64,000 bases of DNA from Staphylococcus sp. KG4-3 (GTDB lineage: Bacteria; Bacillota; Bacilli; Staphylococcales; Staphylococcaceae): NCBI RefSeq assembly GCF_033597815.2, contig NZ_CP166245.1, positions 744,001 through 808,000 of the forward strand. Reading direction: 5' to 3'. Of this stretch, positions 1-12,781 are shown one piece after another. How positions within the stretch are numbered: the first letter of the stretch is position 1; each line of letters opens with the position of its first letter. Both the position numbers and the translations under genes were made by a program. The notes beneath the pieces are model-generated. The model saw only the letters and a list, made by a program, of their open reading frames with translations. It was not told the origin of the DNA and searched no databases.

Positions 1-68
1 TTCATTCCAAAATCTGAATTACGAGAAACAACCATGGCTATTTTAAATAATAGGAACGGGTGAATTGA

Positions 69-299
69 ATGATTTGGTATGCGCTTGCGGCCTTTTTTCC
101 TTGTATATTTGTTGTGTTATTTAGTGTATTAACGAGAAGTAAATGGGTAGGAACAATCCTGACATTAGTTATTATAGGTGCCTCTGTACAAAAAGGATTC
201 TTCCATAGTGAGTGGATTATTTTTATAGATGTAGTGTCTATGTTGGCAGGATATCTCATTATTGATCAATTAGAATTGCACAAAAAAGAAGACGATTGA
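69..299 (+). CDS. csbA: CsbA-like small membrane protein
   Basis: A 76-residue hydrophobic protein with two or three membrane segments (about residues 3-21, 26-44 and 50-66) and a charged tail. Size, hydrophobic pattern and position directly upstream of uvrB match CsbA (DUF2198), a general-stress membrane protein of unknown biochemical role in Bacillus and Staphylococcus. The ATG at 69 follows a modest Shine-Dalgarno (AGGAACGGGTG) about 10 bases upstream. The call rests on family pattern and synteny. Confidence 0.75.
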   Translation: MIWYALAAFFPCIFVVLFSVLTRSKWVGTILTLVIIGASVQKGFFHSEWIIFIDVVSMLAGYLIIDQLELHKKEDD

Positions 300-457
300 A
301 AAGTAAGTATTGAGCAACCTAATTGCTATAATTTAATAAGCGCTTTATAATTATATGACTTGAGATAATTAAGAACATGGTTATAATGCAAATTTATGCA
401 AACATGGTAGAGTGACTATGTTTGTTTTTTATTTATATAGAACAAGATTAATTAAAA

Positions 458-498
458 CGAACAAATGTTTGCTTTTGTGTTTGTTAATCTGTTAAAAT
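458..498 (+). promoter_or_regulatory. uvrBA promoter with LexA (SOS) box
   Basis: CGAACAAATGTTTG at 458-471 matches the Gram-positive LexA box CGAAC-N4-GTTYG. It overlaps a candidate -35 (TTGCTT, 469-474), which is followed after 18 bases by TAAAAT (493-498). A repressor bound there would block the promoter, as expected for DNA-damage control of uvrBA. The remainder of the 320-base gap between csbA and uvrB shows nothing else clear. Confidence 0.8.
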
Positions 499-620
499 AT
501 GTAACGAGTATAAGCACCTTCGGAAAAATATTACGCCAAAAAACAATGTATATAGCCTAATAAAAAGATTTAAAATAGGTTCTAAGCGTTAGAAATGATA
601 TAGGAAGTAGGGGTTATAAT

Positions 621-2603
621 ATGGAACATTATCCGTTTAAACTGCATTCTGATTTTGAGCCTCAAGGCGATCAACCAGAAGCCATTAAAAAAATTGTCAA
701 TGGTGTCAATGAAGGAAAAAGACATCAAACGTTACTTGGGGCTACAGGAACCGGTAAAACTTTTACAATGAGTAACGTTATTAAACAAGTGGGTAAACCT
801 ACGTTGATTATCGCACATAATAAAACACTAGCAGGACAGTTATATAGCGAATTTAAAGAGTTTTTCCCTGAAAATAGAGTGGAATATTTTGTCAGCTATT
901 ATGATTATTATCAACCAGAAGCTTATGTGCCATCGACTGATACTTTTATAGAAAAAGATGCTTCTATTAATGATGAAATAGATCAATTACGACATTCAGC
1001 AACTAGCGCATTATTTGAAAGAGATGATGTTATTATCATAGCTAGTGTCAGCTGTATATATGGCTTGGGTAATCCAGAAGAATATCGTGATTTAGTCGTA
1101 AGTGTTCGTGTTGGCATGCAAATGGACAGAAGTGAATTACTGAAAAAATTGGTTGACGTGCAATATACAAGAAATGATATTGATTTTAGACGTGGTACGT
1201 TTCGCGTTAGAGGTGATGTAGTAGAAATCTTTCCAGCCTCAAGAGAAGAAATGTGCATAAGAGTAGAATTCTTTGGTGATGAAATAGACCGTATTCGTGA
1301 AGTTAACTACTTGACAGGAGAAGTATTAAGAGAACGAGATCATTTTGCGATATTCCCAGCCTCACACTTCGTAACGCGTGAAGAAAAAATGAAATTAGCA
1401 ATCCAAAGAATTGAAAATGAATTAGAAGCACGTTTGACTGAATTACGTTCAGAAAACAAATTGCTAGAAGCACAACGTTTAGAACAACGTACAAACTATG
1501 ACTTAGAGATGATGCGAGAAATGGGCTTTTGTTCAGGTATAGAAAACTATTCCGTTCATCTAACTTTACGACCAACAGGTTCAACACCTTATACGCTTCT
1601 AGATTATTTTGGTGATGATTGGTTAGTGATGATTGATGAATCACATGTTACATTACCGCAAATTAGAGGGATGTATAATGGTGATCGTGCTCGTAAACAA
1701 GTATTAGTAGATCATGGTTTCCGTTTGCCAAGCGCTTTAGATAATAGACCACTAAAATTTGAAGAATTTGAAGAAAAGACTAAACAATTAGTTTATGTAT
1801 CTGCTACACCAGGTCCATTCGAATTAGAACATACAGATGAGATGGTACAACAAATTATCCGACCGACAGGTTTATTGGATCCTAAGATTGAAGTTCGACC
1901 AACTGAAAATCAAATTGATGATTTAATTGGAGAAATTCAAGACCGCATTGATCGAAATGAACGAGTACTAGTAACTACTTTAACTAAAAAAATGAGCGAA
2001 GATTTAACTACTTATTTGAAAGAAGCGGGAGTAAAAGTAAATTATTTACACTCAGAAATTAAAACACTAGAACGAATTGAGATTATTCGCGACTTGAGAA
2101 TGGGCACATATGATGTCATAGTCGGAATTAATTTATTAAGAGAGGGTATTGATATACCAGAAGTATCTCTCGTAGTGATATTAGATGCAGATAAAGAAGG
2201 GTTCTTGCGTTCACAAAGATCACTTGTTCAAACGATTGGACGTGCTGCACGTAATAGTCGTGGTGAAGTTATTATGTATGGGGATAAGATTACTGATTCT
2301 ATGCGTTATGCGTTGGACGAAACGGAAAGACGTCGTACAATCCAAGAAGCATATAATGAAAAATATAACATTACCCCTATGACTATTAATAAGAAAATAC
2401 ATGATGTGATTAGTGCTACTGTTGATAACGATGAAACTAATGATCAACAACAAACGGAAGTTCCTAAGAAAATGACGAAAAAAGAGCGCGAAAAGACAAT
2501 TGCAAATATAGAAAAAGAAATGAAGAAAGCGGCGAAAGATTTAGATTTCGAAAAAGCTACAGAGCTTAGGGATATGTTATTTGAATTAAAAGCAGAAGGG
2601 TGA
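621..2603 (+). CDS. uvrB: Excinuclease ABC subunit B
   Basis: UvrB is the damage-verifying helicase-like subunit of nucleotide excision repair. UvrA loads it onto DNA and it then recruits UvrC. The 660-residue protein has the Walker A motif GATGTGKT at residues 40-47, the tyrosine-rich beta-hairpin region near residues 93-105 that wedges into DNA, helicase motifs including the C-terminal GRAARN segment, and a final UVR coiled-coil motif (about 620-655). Length is typical. The ATG follows a GTAGGGG Shine-Dalgarno. uvrA follows at once, and the pair should share the LexA-controlled promoter upstream. Confidence 0.98.
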   Translation: MEHYPFKLHSDFEPQGDQPEAIKKIVNGVNEGKRHQTLLGATGTGKTFTMSNVIKQVGKPTLIIAHNKTLAGQLYSEFKEFFPENRVEYFVSYYDYYQPEAYVPSTDTFIEKDASINDEIDQLRHSATSALFERDDVIIIASVSCIYGLGNPEEYRDLVVSVRVGMQMDRSELLKKLVDVQYTRNDIDFRRGTFRVRGDVVEIFPASREEMCIRVEFFGDEIDRIREVNYLTGEVLRERDHFAIFPASHFVTREEKMKLAIQRIENELEARLTELRSENKLLEAQRLEQRTNYDLEMMREMGFCSGIENYSVHLTLRPTGSTPYTLLDYFGDDWLVMIDESHVTLPQIRGMYNGDRARKQVLVDHGFRLPSALDNRPLKFEEFEEKTKQLVYVSATPGPFELEHTDEMVQQIIRPTGLLDPKIEVRPTENQIDDLIGEIQDRIDRNERVLVTTLTKKMSEDLTTYLKEAGVKVNYLHSEIKTLERIEIIRDLRMGTYDVIVGINLLREGIDIPEVSLVVILDADKEGFLRSQRSLVQTIGRAARNSRGEVIMYGDKITDSMRYALDETERRRTIQEAYNEKYNITPMTINKKIHDVISATVDNDETNDQQQTEVPKKMTKKEREKTIANIEKEMKKAAKDLDFEKATELRDMLFELKAEG

Positions 2604-2608
2604 CACAA

Positions 2609-5443
2609 ATGAAGCAACCATCCATTGTAGTAAAAGGGGCACGTGCCCATAATTTAAAAGATGTTGATATAGAAATACCTAAAGATAAACTTATAGTTAT
2701 GACTGGACTTTCAGGTTCAGGTAAATCATCTTTAGCATTTGATACAATATATGCTGAAGGACAGCGTAGATATGTGGAATCATTAAGTGCATATGCGAGA
2801 CAATTTTTAGGTCAAATGGATAAGCCAGATGTAGACACGATAGAAGGCTTATCTCCAGCTATTTCAATAGATCAAAAAACAACGAGCAAAAATCCAAGAT
2901 CTACTGTTGCGACTGTAACTGAAATTTACGATTATATTAGATTGCTCTATGCACGTATAGGGAAACCATTTTGCCCTAATCATGGCATTGAAATAGAGTC
3001 GCAAACAGTACAACAAATGGTTGATCAAGTCATGAAGTTAGAGGAACGTACTAAGATTCAAATCCTCGCGCCAGTAATTACACATAGAAAAGGCGCCCAA
3101 GAGAAGTTAATAGATGATATTAGTAAAAAAGGTTATGTGCGCTTAAGAGTAGATGGTGAAATAACTGATGTAAATGAAGTACCTGCATTAGATAAAAATA
3201 AAAACCACACTATCGAAGTAGTCATCGACCGTTTAGTTGTTAAAGAGGGTATTGAATCACGTTTGGCAGACTCTATCGAAACAGCATTGCAACTTTCTGA
3301 AGGTAGCCTAATTGTTGATATCATTGATGGCGAAGAATTAAAATTCTCTGAAAATCATGCTTGTCCAATTTGTGGTTTCTCAATTGGAGAGTTAGAACCA
3401 CGCATGTTTAGTTTTAACAGTCCATTTGGTGCTTGCCCGACCTGTGACGGCTTAGGTCAAAAACTTACAGTTGATTTAGATTTAGTGGTTCCTGATGCTA
3501 ATAAAACGTTAAATGAAGGCGCTATTGTTGCTTGGGAATCATCTAGTTCTGATTATTATCCAACATTATTAAATCGTGTTTGTGAAGTATTTAAAATAAA
3601 TATGGATAAACCTTTTAAAAAGCTTACAGATCGGCAAAAAGATATCATCTTATATGGTTCAAATGGCAAAGAGATTGAATTTACATTTACACAGCGTAAT
3701 GGACAAACACGCAAACGTACAATGGAGTTTGAAGGTGTAATCAATAATATAAATAGAAGATATCATGATTCTCCATCTGAATTGGTAAGAGAAATGATGA
3801 GTAAATACATGACTGAATTGCCATGTGAAACTTGTCATGGTAAACGTTTAAGTCGCGAAGCACTATCTGTTTACATTGCAGGAAAAAATATTGGCGATGT
3901 CGTTGAACAATCCATTAAAGAAGCGTTGCATAGTTATGAACATATAGAGTTATCTGAACAAGATAGAAAAATTGCTAACCAAATCTTAAAAGAAATCAAT
4001 TCAAGATTAGAATTCTTATATAATGTTGGACTAGAATATTTAACATTAAATCGTGCCTCTGGTTCATTATCTGGTGGAGAGGCACAACGTATTCGCCTTG
4101 CAACCCAGATTGGTTCAAGACTTTCAGGAGTACTTTATGTCTTAGATGAGCCTTCTATTGGTTTGCATCAACGAGATAACGATCGATTAATTAATACGTT
4201 AAAAGAAATGCGTGATTTAGGTAATACCTTAATCGTTGTTGAACATGATGACGATACAATGCGAGCAGCAGACTTTTTAGTTGATGTTGGTCCAGGAGCC
4301 GGTGAACATGGTGGCGAAATCGTTGCAAGTGGTACACCGAAACAGGTAATGAATAATAAGAAATCATTAACGGGCCAATATTTAAGTGGTCAAAAACGTA
4401 TTGAAGTACCAGAGTCACGTAGGCAGATTACAGATCGCAAAATTAGCGTAAAAGGTGCGAGAAGTAACAATTTGAAAGACATAGATGTTGATTTCCCACT
4501 TTCAACAATGACTGTTGTCACAGGTGTTTCTGGTTCTGGTAAAAGTACGTTAGTGAATGAAGTACTTTACAAATCATTAGCAAAACATATTAATAAATCT
4601 AAAATAAAGCCTGGTGATTACGATGAAATTCAAGGTATAGACCAATTAGATCGTATTATTGATATTGATCAATCTCCAATTGGTCGAACACCAAGATCTA
4701 ATCCAGCTACGTATACAGGGGTTTTTGATAATATACGAGACATCTTTGCGCAGACCAATGAAGCGAAAGTTAGAGGTTATACGAAAGGTCGTTTCAGTTT
4801 CAACGTTAAAGGCGGCCGTTGTGAAGCGTGTAAGGGTGACGGAATTATAAAAATAGAGATGCATTTCTTACCTGATGTGTATGTACCTTGTGAAGTTTGT
4901 GGTGGTACTAGATATAACCGCGAAACATTAGAAGTGACCTATAAAGGAAAAAATATTGCTGATATATTAGCGATGACGGCTGAAGAAGCTACGACGTTCT
5001 TTGAAAACGTACCTAAAATTCATCGTAAATTGAAAACGCTAGTAGATGTTGGTTTAGGTTATGTAACTTTAGGTCAGCCTGCTACTACTTTATCCGGTGG
5101 CGAAGCGCAACGTGTAAAACTTGCTTCAGAATTGCATAAACGATCTACAGGTCGATCAATTTATATATTGGATGAGCCTACTACTGGTTTACATGTTGAC
5201 GATATTAGTCGTTTGTTAAAAGTGTTAAATACACTTGTAGAAAACGGTGACACTGTAGTTATTATCGAACATAATCTAGATGTGATTAAAATGGCCGACC
5301 ATATCATAGACTTAGGACCTGAAGGCGGCGATGGTGGTGGCACACTTGTTGCTACTGGTACGCCTGAAGCAATTACAGAAGTTGAAGAAAGTTATACAGG
5401 TCGATATTTAAAGCCGGTATTAGCACGCGATACAGTTAAATAA
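2609..5443 (+). CDS. uvrA: Excinuclease ABC subunit A
   Basis: UvrA is the dimeric ABC-type ATPase that finds lesions and delivers UvrB. I chose the ATG at 2609 (944 residues, starting MKQPSIVV). The Shine-Dalgarno AGAAGGG (2594-2600) sits 8 bases before it, and the start matches staphylococcal UvrA. An in-frame GTG at 2600 overlaps the uvrB stop and is less likely. Two ABC modules are present, each with a Walker A (GLSGSGKSS near residue 35; GVSGSGKST near 635), an LSGGEAQR signature, and CxxC zinc modules (CPICGF; CEACKG/CEVCGG). Confidence 0.98.
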   Translation: MKQPSIVVKGARAHNLKDVDIEIPKDKLIVMTGLSGSGKSSLAFDTIYAEGQRRYVESLSAYARQFLGQMDKPDVDTIEGLSPAISIDQKTTSKNPRSTVATVTEIYDYIRLLYARIGKPFCPNHGIEIESQTVQQMVDQVMKLEERTKIQILAPVITHRKGAQEKLIDDISKKGYVRLRVDGEITDVNEVPALDKNKNHTIEVVIDRLVVKEGIESRLADSIETALQLSEGSLIVDIIDGEELKFSENHACPICGFSIGELEPRMFSFNSPFGACPTCDGLGQKLTVDLDLVVPDANKTLNEGAIVAWESSSSDYYPTLLNRVCEVFKINMDKPFKKLTDRQKDIILYGSNGKEIEFTFTQRNGQTRKRTMEFEGVINNINRRYHDSPSELVREMMSKYMTELPCETCHGKRLSREALSVYIAGKNIGDVVEQSIKEALHSYEHIELSEQDRKIANQILKEINSRLEFLYNVGLEYLTLNRASGSLSGGEAQRIRLATQIGSRLSGVLYVLDEPSIGLHQRDNDRLINTLKEMRDLGNTLIVVEHDDDTMRAADFLVDVGPGAGEHGGEIVASGTPKQVMNNKKSLTGQYLSGQKRIEVPESRRQITDRKISVKGARSNNLKDIDVDFPLSTMTVVTGVSGSGKSTLVNEVLYKSLAKHINKSKIKPGDYDEIQGIDQLDRIIDIDQSPIGRTPRSNPATYTGVFDNIRDIFAQTNEAKVRGYTKGRFSFNVKGGRCEACKGDGIIKIEMHFLPDVYVPCEVCGGTRYNRETLEVTYKGKNIADILAMTAEEATTFFENVPKIHRKLKTLVDVGLGYVTLGQPATTLSGGEAQRVKLASELHKRSTGRSIYILDEPTTGLHVDDISRLLKVLNTLVENGDTVVIIEHNLDVIKMADHIIDLGPEGGDGGGTLVATGTPEAITEVEESYTGRYLKPVLARDTVK

Positions 5444-5493
5444 AAATCACGATTCACCATAGACTAACGAACTTTATTAAACAATATAAAAAT

Positions 5494-5544
5494 AGACTCC
5501 CTATAAATAACACAATGTTACTTATAAGGAGTCTTTCTTTTTGT
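5494..5544 (+). terminator. Terminator after uvrA
   Basis: AGACTCC (5494-5500) pairs with GGAGTCT (5528-5534), and the stem extends inward through CTATAA/TTATAA. A T-rich run follows. Confidence 0.8.
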
Positions 5545-5740
5545 TTTACTTTAAAAAATACATAATTGTTGGATGAATGAACTATAAATTGAAAATATCG
5601 TTTATAATTAGGCAGTGATGTTATTAAAGAGATTAATTAATTATTAATCTTCTACACTTTTTAATATGGATTATCAATTCTTTTTGATATGATAATAACT
5701 ATACTATAAAAGTCGAAGAAATATTGATAGAGGTGAACCA

Positions 5741-6676
5741 ATGTTAACTACAAAAAGTTTAGTAGAACGCTTCGAACTTGAGATGATTGCAGGCGAAGAA
5801 GGGCTAAATAAGCAAATTAAAAACACTGATATTTCGAGACCTGGATTGGAAATGGCGGGGTATTTTTCTCACTATGCTTCAGACCGTATTCAATTATTAG
5901 GTACTACTGAATTATCTTTTTATAATTTATTGCCAGATGAAGAACGTAAAGGACGCATGAGAAAATTATGTCGACCTGAAACACCGGCAATTATTGTCAC
6001 GAGAGACTTAGAACCACCAGAAGAATTGATTGAAGCTGCTAAAGAACATGAAACACCTTTAATAACTTCTACAATTGCGACTACACAGTTAATGAGCCGA
6101 TTGACTACGTTTTTAGAACATGAACTAGCTAGGACAACGTCACTCCACGGTGTACTTGTAGATGTGTATGGTGTAGGTGTACTAATAACTGGTGACTCTG
6201 GTATTGGTAAAAGTGAAACAGCCTTAGAATTAATTAAAAGAGGCCATAGACTTGTAGCAGACGATAACGTTGAAATTAGAGAAATAAGTAAAGATGAATT
6301 AATTGGTAGAGCACCCAAATTAATAGAACATCTACTAGAAATTAGAGGTTTGGGTATTATCAATGTTATGACTTTATTCGGTGCTGGATCGATTTTAACA
6401 GAAAAACGATTGCGCTTGAATATTCATTTAGAAAACTGGCACAAAGAGAAATTATACGATCGTGTAGGATTAAATGAAGAAACATTACGAATTTTAGATA
6501 CAGAGATTACGAAGAAAACTATACCAGTTAGACCTGGCCGTAACGTAGCAGTAATCATTGAAGTAGCAGCAATGAATTATAGGCTAAACATTATGGGGAT
6601 TAATACAGCTGAAGAATTTAACGATCGTTTAAACGCAGAAATTTTACGTAATGGTAATAATGGTGAGGAGAAATAA
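5741..6676 (+). CDS. hprK: HPr kinase/phosphorylase
   Basis: Phosphorylates and dephosphorylates Ser46 of HPr, the main sensor step of CcpA-dependent carbon catabolite repression in Firmicutes. The 311-residue length is typical. The Walker A motif GDSGIGKS is at residues 151-158, and the family signature [10 protein letters not shown] lies near residue 202. The N-terminal half is the DRTGG-like regulatory domain. lgt begins 3 bases after the stop, so hprK-lgt and the following genes look like one operon. A cre-like site near the amine-oxidase locus of this window would be a downstream target of the pathway. Confidence 0.97.
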   Translation: MLTTKSLVERFELEMIAGEEGLNKQIKNTDISRPGLEMAGYFSHYASDRIQLLGTTELSFYNLLPDEERKGRMRKLCRPETPAIIVTRDLEPPEELIEAAKEHETPLITSTIATTQLMSRLTTFLEHELARTTSLHGVLVDVYGVGVLITGDSGIGKSETALELIKRGHRLVADDNVEIREISKDELIGRAPKLIEHLLEIRGLGIINVMTLFGAGSILTEKRLRLNIHLENWHKEKLYDRVGLNEETLRILDTEITKKTIPVRPGRNVAVIIEVAAMNYRLNIMGINTAEEFNDRLNAEILRNGNNGEEK

Positions 6677-6679
6677 GCA

Positions 6680-7516
6680 ATGTTGACATTAAACTATATC
6701 GATCCTATTGCATTTGAATTAGGGCCGATTTCAGTCCGATGGTATGGTATTATCATTGCGGCTGGTATACTATTAGGCTATTTTATAGCACAAGCTAGCG
6801 TGAAAAGGATTGGTTATGACCAAGATACGCTAGTTGATATTATTTTTTGGAGTGCAATATTTGGCTTTATTGTGGCAAGAATCTATTTTGTTATTTTTCA
6901 ATGGCCTTATTACATACAAAATCCAATTGAGATACCAATGATATGGCATGGAGGTATTGCGATACACGGTGGTTTAATTGGAGGGTTTGTAACAGGCATT
7001 ATTATTTGTAAACAAAAGAATATTAATCCCTTTCAAATCGGCGATGTAATTGCACCTAGTATGATTCTTGGTCAAGGTATTGGAAGATGGGGAAATTTCA
7101 TGAATCACGAAGCTCATGGTGGGCCAGTTTCAAAATCTGTGCTTGAAAATTTACATATACCCGATTTTATTATTGATAATATGTACATTGATGGTAAATA
7201 TTATCAACCAACATTTTTATACGAATCCATATGGGATATTTTAGGTTTTGTTATATTAATTTTATTAAGAAAACATCTGCGTGTTGGTGACACGTTCTGC
7301 CTTTATTTAATTTGGTATTCTATTGGTAGATTTTTTGTGGAAGGCATGCGTACTGATAGCCTAATGCTAACAAGTGATATTCGTGTAGCGCAGTTAATGT
7401 CTATTATATTAATTTTAGTTGGTGTTATCATAATGATTGTTAGAAGAGTGAAATATCGTTCGCCACGTTATAAAGATGTTGGTCCGCTATCATGGCCAAA
7501 CCTAAAAGTGAAGTGA
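6680..7516 (+). CDS. lgt: Prolipoprotein diacylglyceryl transferase
   Basis: Transfers diacylglycerol from phosphatidylglycerol to the lipobox cysteine of prelipoproteins, the first step of lipoprotein maturation at the membrane. The 278-residue protein has about seven membrane segments. It carries the family motifs [13 protein letters not shown] (near residue 93) and [14 protein letters not shown] (near 135). Shine-Dalgarno GGTGAGGAG precedes the ATG and overlaps the end of hprK, indicating coupled translation. Confidence 0.97.
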   Translation: MLTLNYIDPIAFELGPISVRWYGIIIAAGILLGYFIAQASVKRIGYDQDTLVDIIFWSAIFGFIVARIYFVIFQWPYYIQNPIEIPMIWHGGIAIHGGLIGGFVTGIIICKQKNINPFQIGDVIAPSMILGQGIGRWGNFMNHEAHGGPVSKSVLENLHIPDFIIDNMYIDGKYYQPTFLYESIWDILGFVILILLRKHLRVGDTFCLYLIWYSIGRFFVEGMRTDSLMLTSDIRVAQLMSIILILVGVIIMIVRRVKYRSPRYKDVGPLSWPNLKVK

Positions 7517-7525
7517 TAAAATAAC

Positions 7526-8002
7526 ATGCGGAATTTAAAAAGACAGAAGTCACATGATAAAAACCCACTGTGGCGTATGTACCATTACGTGAGGATTGTT
7601 AAAATTTTCAAACAGACGGTAATTATTGAAATTTGTCGCTATTTACCTATTGTGAAGTTAAAGCATTGGATATATCGTAAATTTTTGAAAATGAACATCG
7701 GCGCAGAAACTGCATTTGCGTTTAAAGTCGTGCCGGATTTACTTTATCCAGAATTTATTACGATAGGTAAAAATTGTGTCATTGGATATAATACAACTAT
7801 TTTAACGCACGAATTTCTAGTGGATGAGTTTAAAACAGGACCTGTCCATATCGGAGACAATACTTTAATCGGAGCAAATGTTACTATTTTGCCTGGTGTT
7901 ACGATAGGAAATAATGTCAAAGTAGGTGCGGGCGCCATTGTATCTAAAGATATACCAGATAATACAATGGCTTATGGGAATCCCATACAAATTAAAAGTT
8001 AA
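7526..8002 (+). CDS. Left-handed beta-helix acyltransferase
   Basis: A 158-residue protein whose second half is made of hexapeptide repeats (I-G-x-x-x-x turns from about residue 80: IGDNTLIGANVTILPGVTIG) and ends as small xenobiotic/sugar O-acetyltransferases do. The N-terminus is basic. It lies 9 bases after lgt in the operon, where Bacillus carries the similar gene yvoF. It is expected to use acetyl-CoA; the acceptor is unknown. Confidence 0.85.
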   Translation: MRNLKRQKSHDKNPLWRMYHYVRIVKIFKQTVIIEICRYLPIVKLKHWIYRKFLKMNIGAETAFAFKVVPDLLYPEFITIGKNCVIGYNTTILTHEFLVDEFKTGPVHIGDNTLIGANVTILPGVTIGNNVKVGAGAIVSKDIPDNTMAYGNPIQIKS

Positions 8003-8023
8003 AAACATAGGAGGTGATCATGG

Positions 8024-9460
8024 ATGGCGCATAACGACAATGTAATATCGATGAAGTTTGATAGTCAATTTTATAAAAAATTAGGTGAACAAAAATTTCA
8101 CCAACAAGATTATAAAAAGGCTGCAGAACATTTTAAAAAAGTGCTTGAAATGTCACCTCAAGATTTTGATACAAAAGTAAAATATTCTGAATGTCTAGTA
8201 AATTTAGGACTAGGTAATAAGGCAGAACATCTTTTTTATGAAAGTATAGCACAAGATGAATTTGTAGAAGAAAGCTATTTTCAGCTTAGTCAACTCAATA
8301 TTACGATAAATGAAGCTAATAAAGCATTCTTATTCGGAATCAACTATATTACAATGTCTGACGATGAAGATTATAGAGATGAACTTGAAGATATGTTTGA
8401 AGTATCCTACCATTCTGCTGAAAAAATTGAAACAGAAAGTCAACTATTCGCCATACAACTTATTTTTCAATATTTATTTTCCCAAGGTCGCTTACCAGAA
8501 GCAAGGAATTTTATTTTAAATCAAAATGAGGACATACAAGCACATCGTGTCGTACGTAATTTGTTAGCAATGTGTTATTTATATTTAAATGAATATGATA
8601 CGGCGAAAGAGATGTTTGAGCGCTTATTGAGTGAAGATAATAGCGATGTACATGCCTTATGTCATTATACGTTATTACTTTATAATACAAATGATAAAGA
8701 GAAATATCATCGCTATTTAAATATTTTAGGAAAAGTTATACCAATGAATGATGACGAATCATTTAAATTAGGGATTGTCCTATGTTATTTAAGACAATAT
8801 GAAGCATCCCAAAAGATATTACATCCTCTTTATAGAAAAGGGAAATTCCTATCTATACAAATGTATAATGCGCTCAGTTATAATAATTACTATTTAGGAA
8901 ATTTGGAAGATAGTAAATACTTTTGGGCCAAACTACAAGAGATTACACAAGTAGACGTTGGCCACGCTCCATGGGTTATAGAAGAAAGTAAAGCTTACTT
9001 TGATCAACAAATTCTACCATTATTATTAAATGACGATAGTCATCATAGATTGTATGGCATTTTTTTACTTAATCAATTAAAAGGAAGAGAAGTGTTATTG
9101 ACCCAAGAAATTTGGGGAGTGTTAGAATCTATGAATGATTATGAAAAATTATATTTAACATACCTTATACAAGACTTAAAATTAAATAAGTTAGATTTTA
9201 TTCACAGAGGTTTGTTAATGCTTTATGATATAGAATCATTGAAAAATATTGAAGAATTATTTATTATATGGATTGATCAGGCGGAAGCGATTATTTCTGA
9301 AAAGGTAGATTTAACCAATGTCGATAACTATGTAGCGGCATTTGTATATATGTATTTTCGAAATACTGAAATTAAAGTGACGAAACAACAAGTATTAGAG
9401 TGGTTTAATATCTCAGCATATCGCTTGAATAAAACAATTGATTATTTAGTGAGCATATAA
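8024..9460 (+). CDS. TPR-repeat protein (YvcD-like)
   Basis: A 478-residue soluble protein. Clear tetratricopeptide repeats occupy residues 12-80 (for example the pattern around KKAAEHFKKVLEMSP), and weaker helical repeats continue to about residue 300. Bacillus has a TPR protein (YvcD) at the same place beside trxB. The start is ATG 8024 behind AGGAGGTGATC; an ATG four bases earlier (8020) hits a stop after four codons. It probably acts as a protein-interaction scaffold; no enzymatic motif is visible. Confidence 0.85.
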   Translation: MAHNDNVISMKFDSQFYKKLGEQKFHQQDYKKAAEHFKKVLEMSPQDFDTKVKYSECLVNLGLGNKAEHLFYESIAQDEFVEESYFQLSQLNITINEANKAFLFGINYITMSDDEDYRDELEDMFEVSYHSAEKIETESQLFAIQLIFQYLFSQGRLPEARNFILNQNEDIQAHRVVRNLLAMCYLYLNEYDTAKEMFERLLSEDNSDVHALCHYTLLLYNTNDKEKYHRYLNILGKVIPMNDDESFKLGIVLCYLRQYEASQKILHPLYRKGKFLSIQMYNALSYNNYYLGNLEDSKYFWAKLQEITQVDVGHAPWVIEESKAYFDQQILPLLLNDDSHHRLYGIFLLNQLKGREVLLTQEIWGVLESMNDYEKLYLTYLIQDLKLNKLDFIHRGLLMLYDIESLKNIEELFIIWIDQAEAIISEKVDLTNVDNYVAAFVYMYFRNTEIKVTKQQVLEWFNISAYRLNKTIDYLVSI

Positions 9461-9524
9461 GTTTATAAAAAGCAAGAAATCATATATACTTCGCATAATG
9501 AATTATTAAATAGGAGGCAATTAA

Positions 9525-10469
<945 letters not shown>

Positions 10470-10525
10470 TTAAAAAATTACCTGAGCTATACAAAATTAA
10501 TCAATGTAACTCGGTTGTAGTTATT

Positions 10526-10579
10526 GCTAGAATGTTAAACTTACGCTAGATTGTAAGTGAATGCATTCTAGCTTTTTTT
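10526..10579 (+). terminator. Terminator after trxB
   Basis: GCTAGAATG (10526-10534) pairs perfectly with CATTCTAGC (10564-10572), followed by seven Ts. The remaining 250 bases before rapZ should hold the rapZ promoter. A weak -10-like TATGAT at 10711-10716 is the only candidate I see. Confidence 0.85.
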
Positions 10580-10829
10580 ACATAAAGAGTTATACTAGTG
10601 ATAAAGTTGTCATGATTAAATCTTAAAAAATTAAAATCATTGAATACAAAAAATACTATAGTGACAAATGCTTAGACTACTACCTTAGACCTTTTTCATG
10701 TAAAATAGTTTATGATACTATGAGACTATTAGCTATAAAAAAGTTATTTTTAAGGAACGAACATAATAGTCGCTCAATATAACGATTTAACAATGAGTAT
10801 GATAAATAAACAACGGATGGTGTGAAAAA

Positions 10830-11756
10830 ATGCAACCGGAAGAACAAGATATAGTGAAAAGTGAATTATTAGTTGTTACAGGTTTGTCAGGTGCCGGAAA
10901 GTCTGTAGTTATACAGAGCTTAGAAGACATTGGATATTTTTGCGTAGATAATTTACCACCAATTCTTTTGCCGAAATTCGTTGAACTTATGCAACAAGGT
11001 AATCCTTCCCTACAAAAAGTAGCAATTGCAATAGATTTAAGAGGTAAAGAATTATTTAAGTCGCTTGTTAAAGAAATTGATTTAATCAAAGGTGATTCAG
11101 ATGTTATCGTTGATATGATGTTTTTAGAAGCATCTAATGAAAGATTGATTTCTAGGTATAAAGAAACACGTCGTGCACATCCTTTGAATGAAAGAGGACA
11201 GCGCTCATTAATTGAATCTATTGAAGAAGAACGCGAACTATTGACTGAGATTAAGAGCTTGGCAAACTATACGATTGATACTTCACAAATGAAACCAAAA
11301 GAATTGCGTAAACGTATTGGTGACTATTTCAATCAAAGTAATTATCAAACTTTTAATATCAATGTAACAAGTTTTGGGTTTAAACATGGTATACAAATGG
11401 ACGCTGACTTAGTGTTTGATGTGAGGTTTTTACCAAATCCACACTATGTTGATGATTTGAGACCGTTGACTGGTGAAGATGAACCAGTCTATAAATATGT
11501 CATGAAATGGAAAGAAACTGAAACTTTTTATGAAAAATTAATCGATTTATTAAAATTTATGATACCAGGTTACAAAAAAGAAGGTAAATCTCAACTTGTT
11601 ATTGCCATTGGATGTACTGGTGGGCAACATCGTTCTGTCGCATTAGCCAAACGAATCGGAGCAGAACTCAAAGAGAGTTTTGACTATAATGTTTATGTGC
11701 ATCATAGAGATGCACATGTCGAAAGTGGCGTGAAACATAAAGATGAGAAGAATTAA
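10830..11756 (+). CDS. rapZ: RNase adapter / nucleotide-binding protein RapZ (YvcJ)
   Basis: A P-loop NTPase conserved with yvcK and whiA. In E. coli RapZ senses glucosamine-6-phosphate and controls GlmZ decay; in Firmicutes (YvcJ) the target is less clear. The 308-residue protein has Walker A GLSGAGKS at residues 18-25 and the C-terminal ligand-pocket motif CTGGQHRSV near 267-275. Its last 14 bases overlap the start of yvcK, so the two are translationally coupled. Confidence 0.95.
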   Translation: MQPEEQDIVKSELLVVTGLSGAGKSVVIQSLEDIGYFCVDNLPPILLPKFVELMQQGNPSLQKVAIAIDLRGKELFKSLVKEIDLIKGDSDVIVDMMFLEASNERLISRYKETRRAHPLNERGQRSLIESIEEERELLTEIKSLANYTIDTSQMKPKELRKRIGDYFNQSNYQTFNINVTSFGFKHGIQMDADLVFDVRFLPNPHYVDDLRPLTGEDEPVYKYVMKWKETETFYEKLIDLLKFMIPGYKKEGKSQLVIAIGCTGGQHRSVALAKRIGAELKESFDYNVYVHHRDAHVESGVKHKDEKN

Positions 11757-12747
11757 ACTTGTACTTATAGGTGGAGGTACAGGTTTATCCGTTTTAGCAC
11801 GCGGTTTAAAAGGTTATCCCATAGATATTACGACAATTGTTACAGTTGCTGATGATGGGGGTAGTACTGGAAAGATAAGAAGCGAAATGGATATACCTGC
11901 TCCAGGTGATATACGAAATGTAATTTCAGCATTAAGCGAAACGGAATCAACAATAGAACAATTATTCCAATATCGTTTTAAAGAAAATCAAGTTGAAGGG
12001 CATTCTTTAGGTAATTTATTGATTGCAGCACTTACAAACATTAATAATGATTTTGGCCATGCAGTTAAAGAATTGAGCAAAATATTAAATATCAGAGGCA
12101 GTGTCATCCCTTCAACTAATACGAGTGTAAGATTAAATGCAGTTATGGAAGACGGAGAAATTGTATATGGTGAATCTAAAATACCTAAAAAGAATAAAAA
12201 GATAGAACGTGTATTTTTAGAACCAGAAGATGTAAGACCAATGGAAGAAGCCGTAGAAGCTATTGAAGAAGCCGATTTAATTGTAATGGGGCCAGGATCT
12301 TTATATACGAGTGTTATATCTAATCTCTGTGTTAAAGGCATCTCTGAATCATTACTTAAAGTTGATGTACCTAAACTATATGTATCTAACGTTATGACCC
12401 AACCAGGAGAAACGAATCATTACACAGCACTTGACCACGTTAAAGCAATACATGATCACATAGGAAATAATTGTATTAACTATGCCATTTGTAGTACGCA
12501 ACCGTTTCATGGAGATGTAGTCGAACGCTATAGAGAAGATAACGCTGAGCCTGTGCAATGTGATATAGGCGAAATGGAGGCCCAAGGTATTAAAGTTTTT
12601 ACACATCCAAATCTGGTTGAAGTTTCCTCTGAAAATTATGTACGACATAATACTGAAGTTCTTTCTAAGATGATATATGAAATTGCTATGCAGGAAACAG
12701 AGACAATAGAATTTACTCGCGATAAAGAAAATAATGAAAAGCATTAA
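11743..12747 (+). CDS. yvcK: Gluconeogenesis factor YvcK/GlmR
   Basis: A CofD-fold UDP-sugar-binding protein that Bacillus needs on gluconeogenic carbon sources and that tunes peptidoglycan precursor synthesis (GlmR). The 334-residue protein starts [16 protein letters not shown] (GGGTG at residues 10-14) and carries [12 protein letters not shown] and [10 protein letters not shown] motifs. The start lies inside the rapZ coding region and agrees with the family N-terminus. It is the middle gene of rapZ-yvcK-whiA. Confidence 0.95.
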   Translation: MRRIKLVLIGGGTGLSVLARGLKGYPIDITTIVTVADDGGSTGKIRSEMDIPAPGDIRNVISALSETESTIEQLFQYRFKENQVEGHSLGNLLIAALTNINNDFGHAVKELSKILNIRGSVIPSTNTSVRLNAVMEDGEIVYGESKIPKKNKKIERVFLEPEDVRPMEEAVEAIEEADLIVMGPGSLYTSVISNLCVKGISESLLKVDVPKLYVSNVMTQPGETNHYTALDHVKAIHDHIGNNCINYAICSTQPFHGDVVERYREDNAEPVQCDIGEMEAQGIKVFTHPNLVEVSSENYVRHNTEVLSKMIYEIAMQETETIEFTRDKENNEKH

Positions 12748-12781
12748 GTGAGACTATAAAGTTAAGAAGGGACTGATTGTA

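Noticed and set aside
334..347. cre-like AAGCGCTT core before uvrB
   Set aside because: Two or more mismatches to the CcpA consensus outside the core, and no catabolic gene follows.
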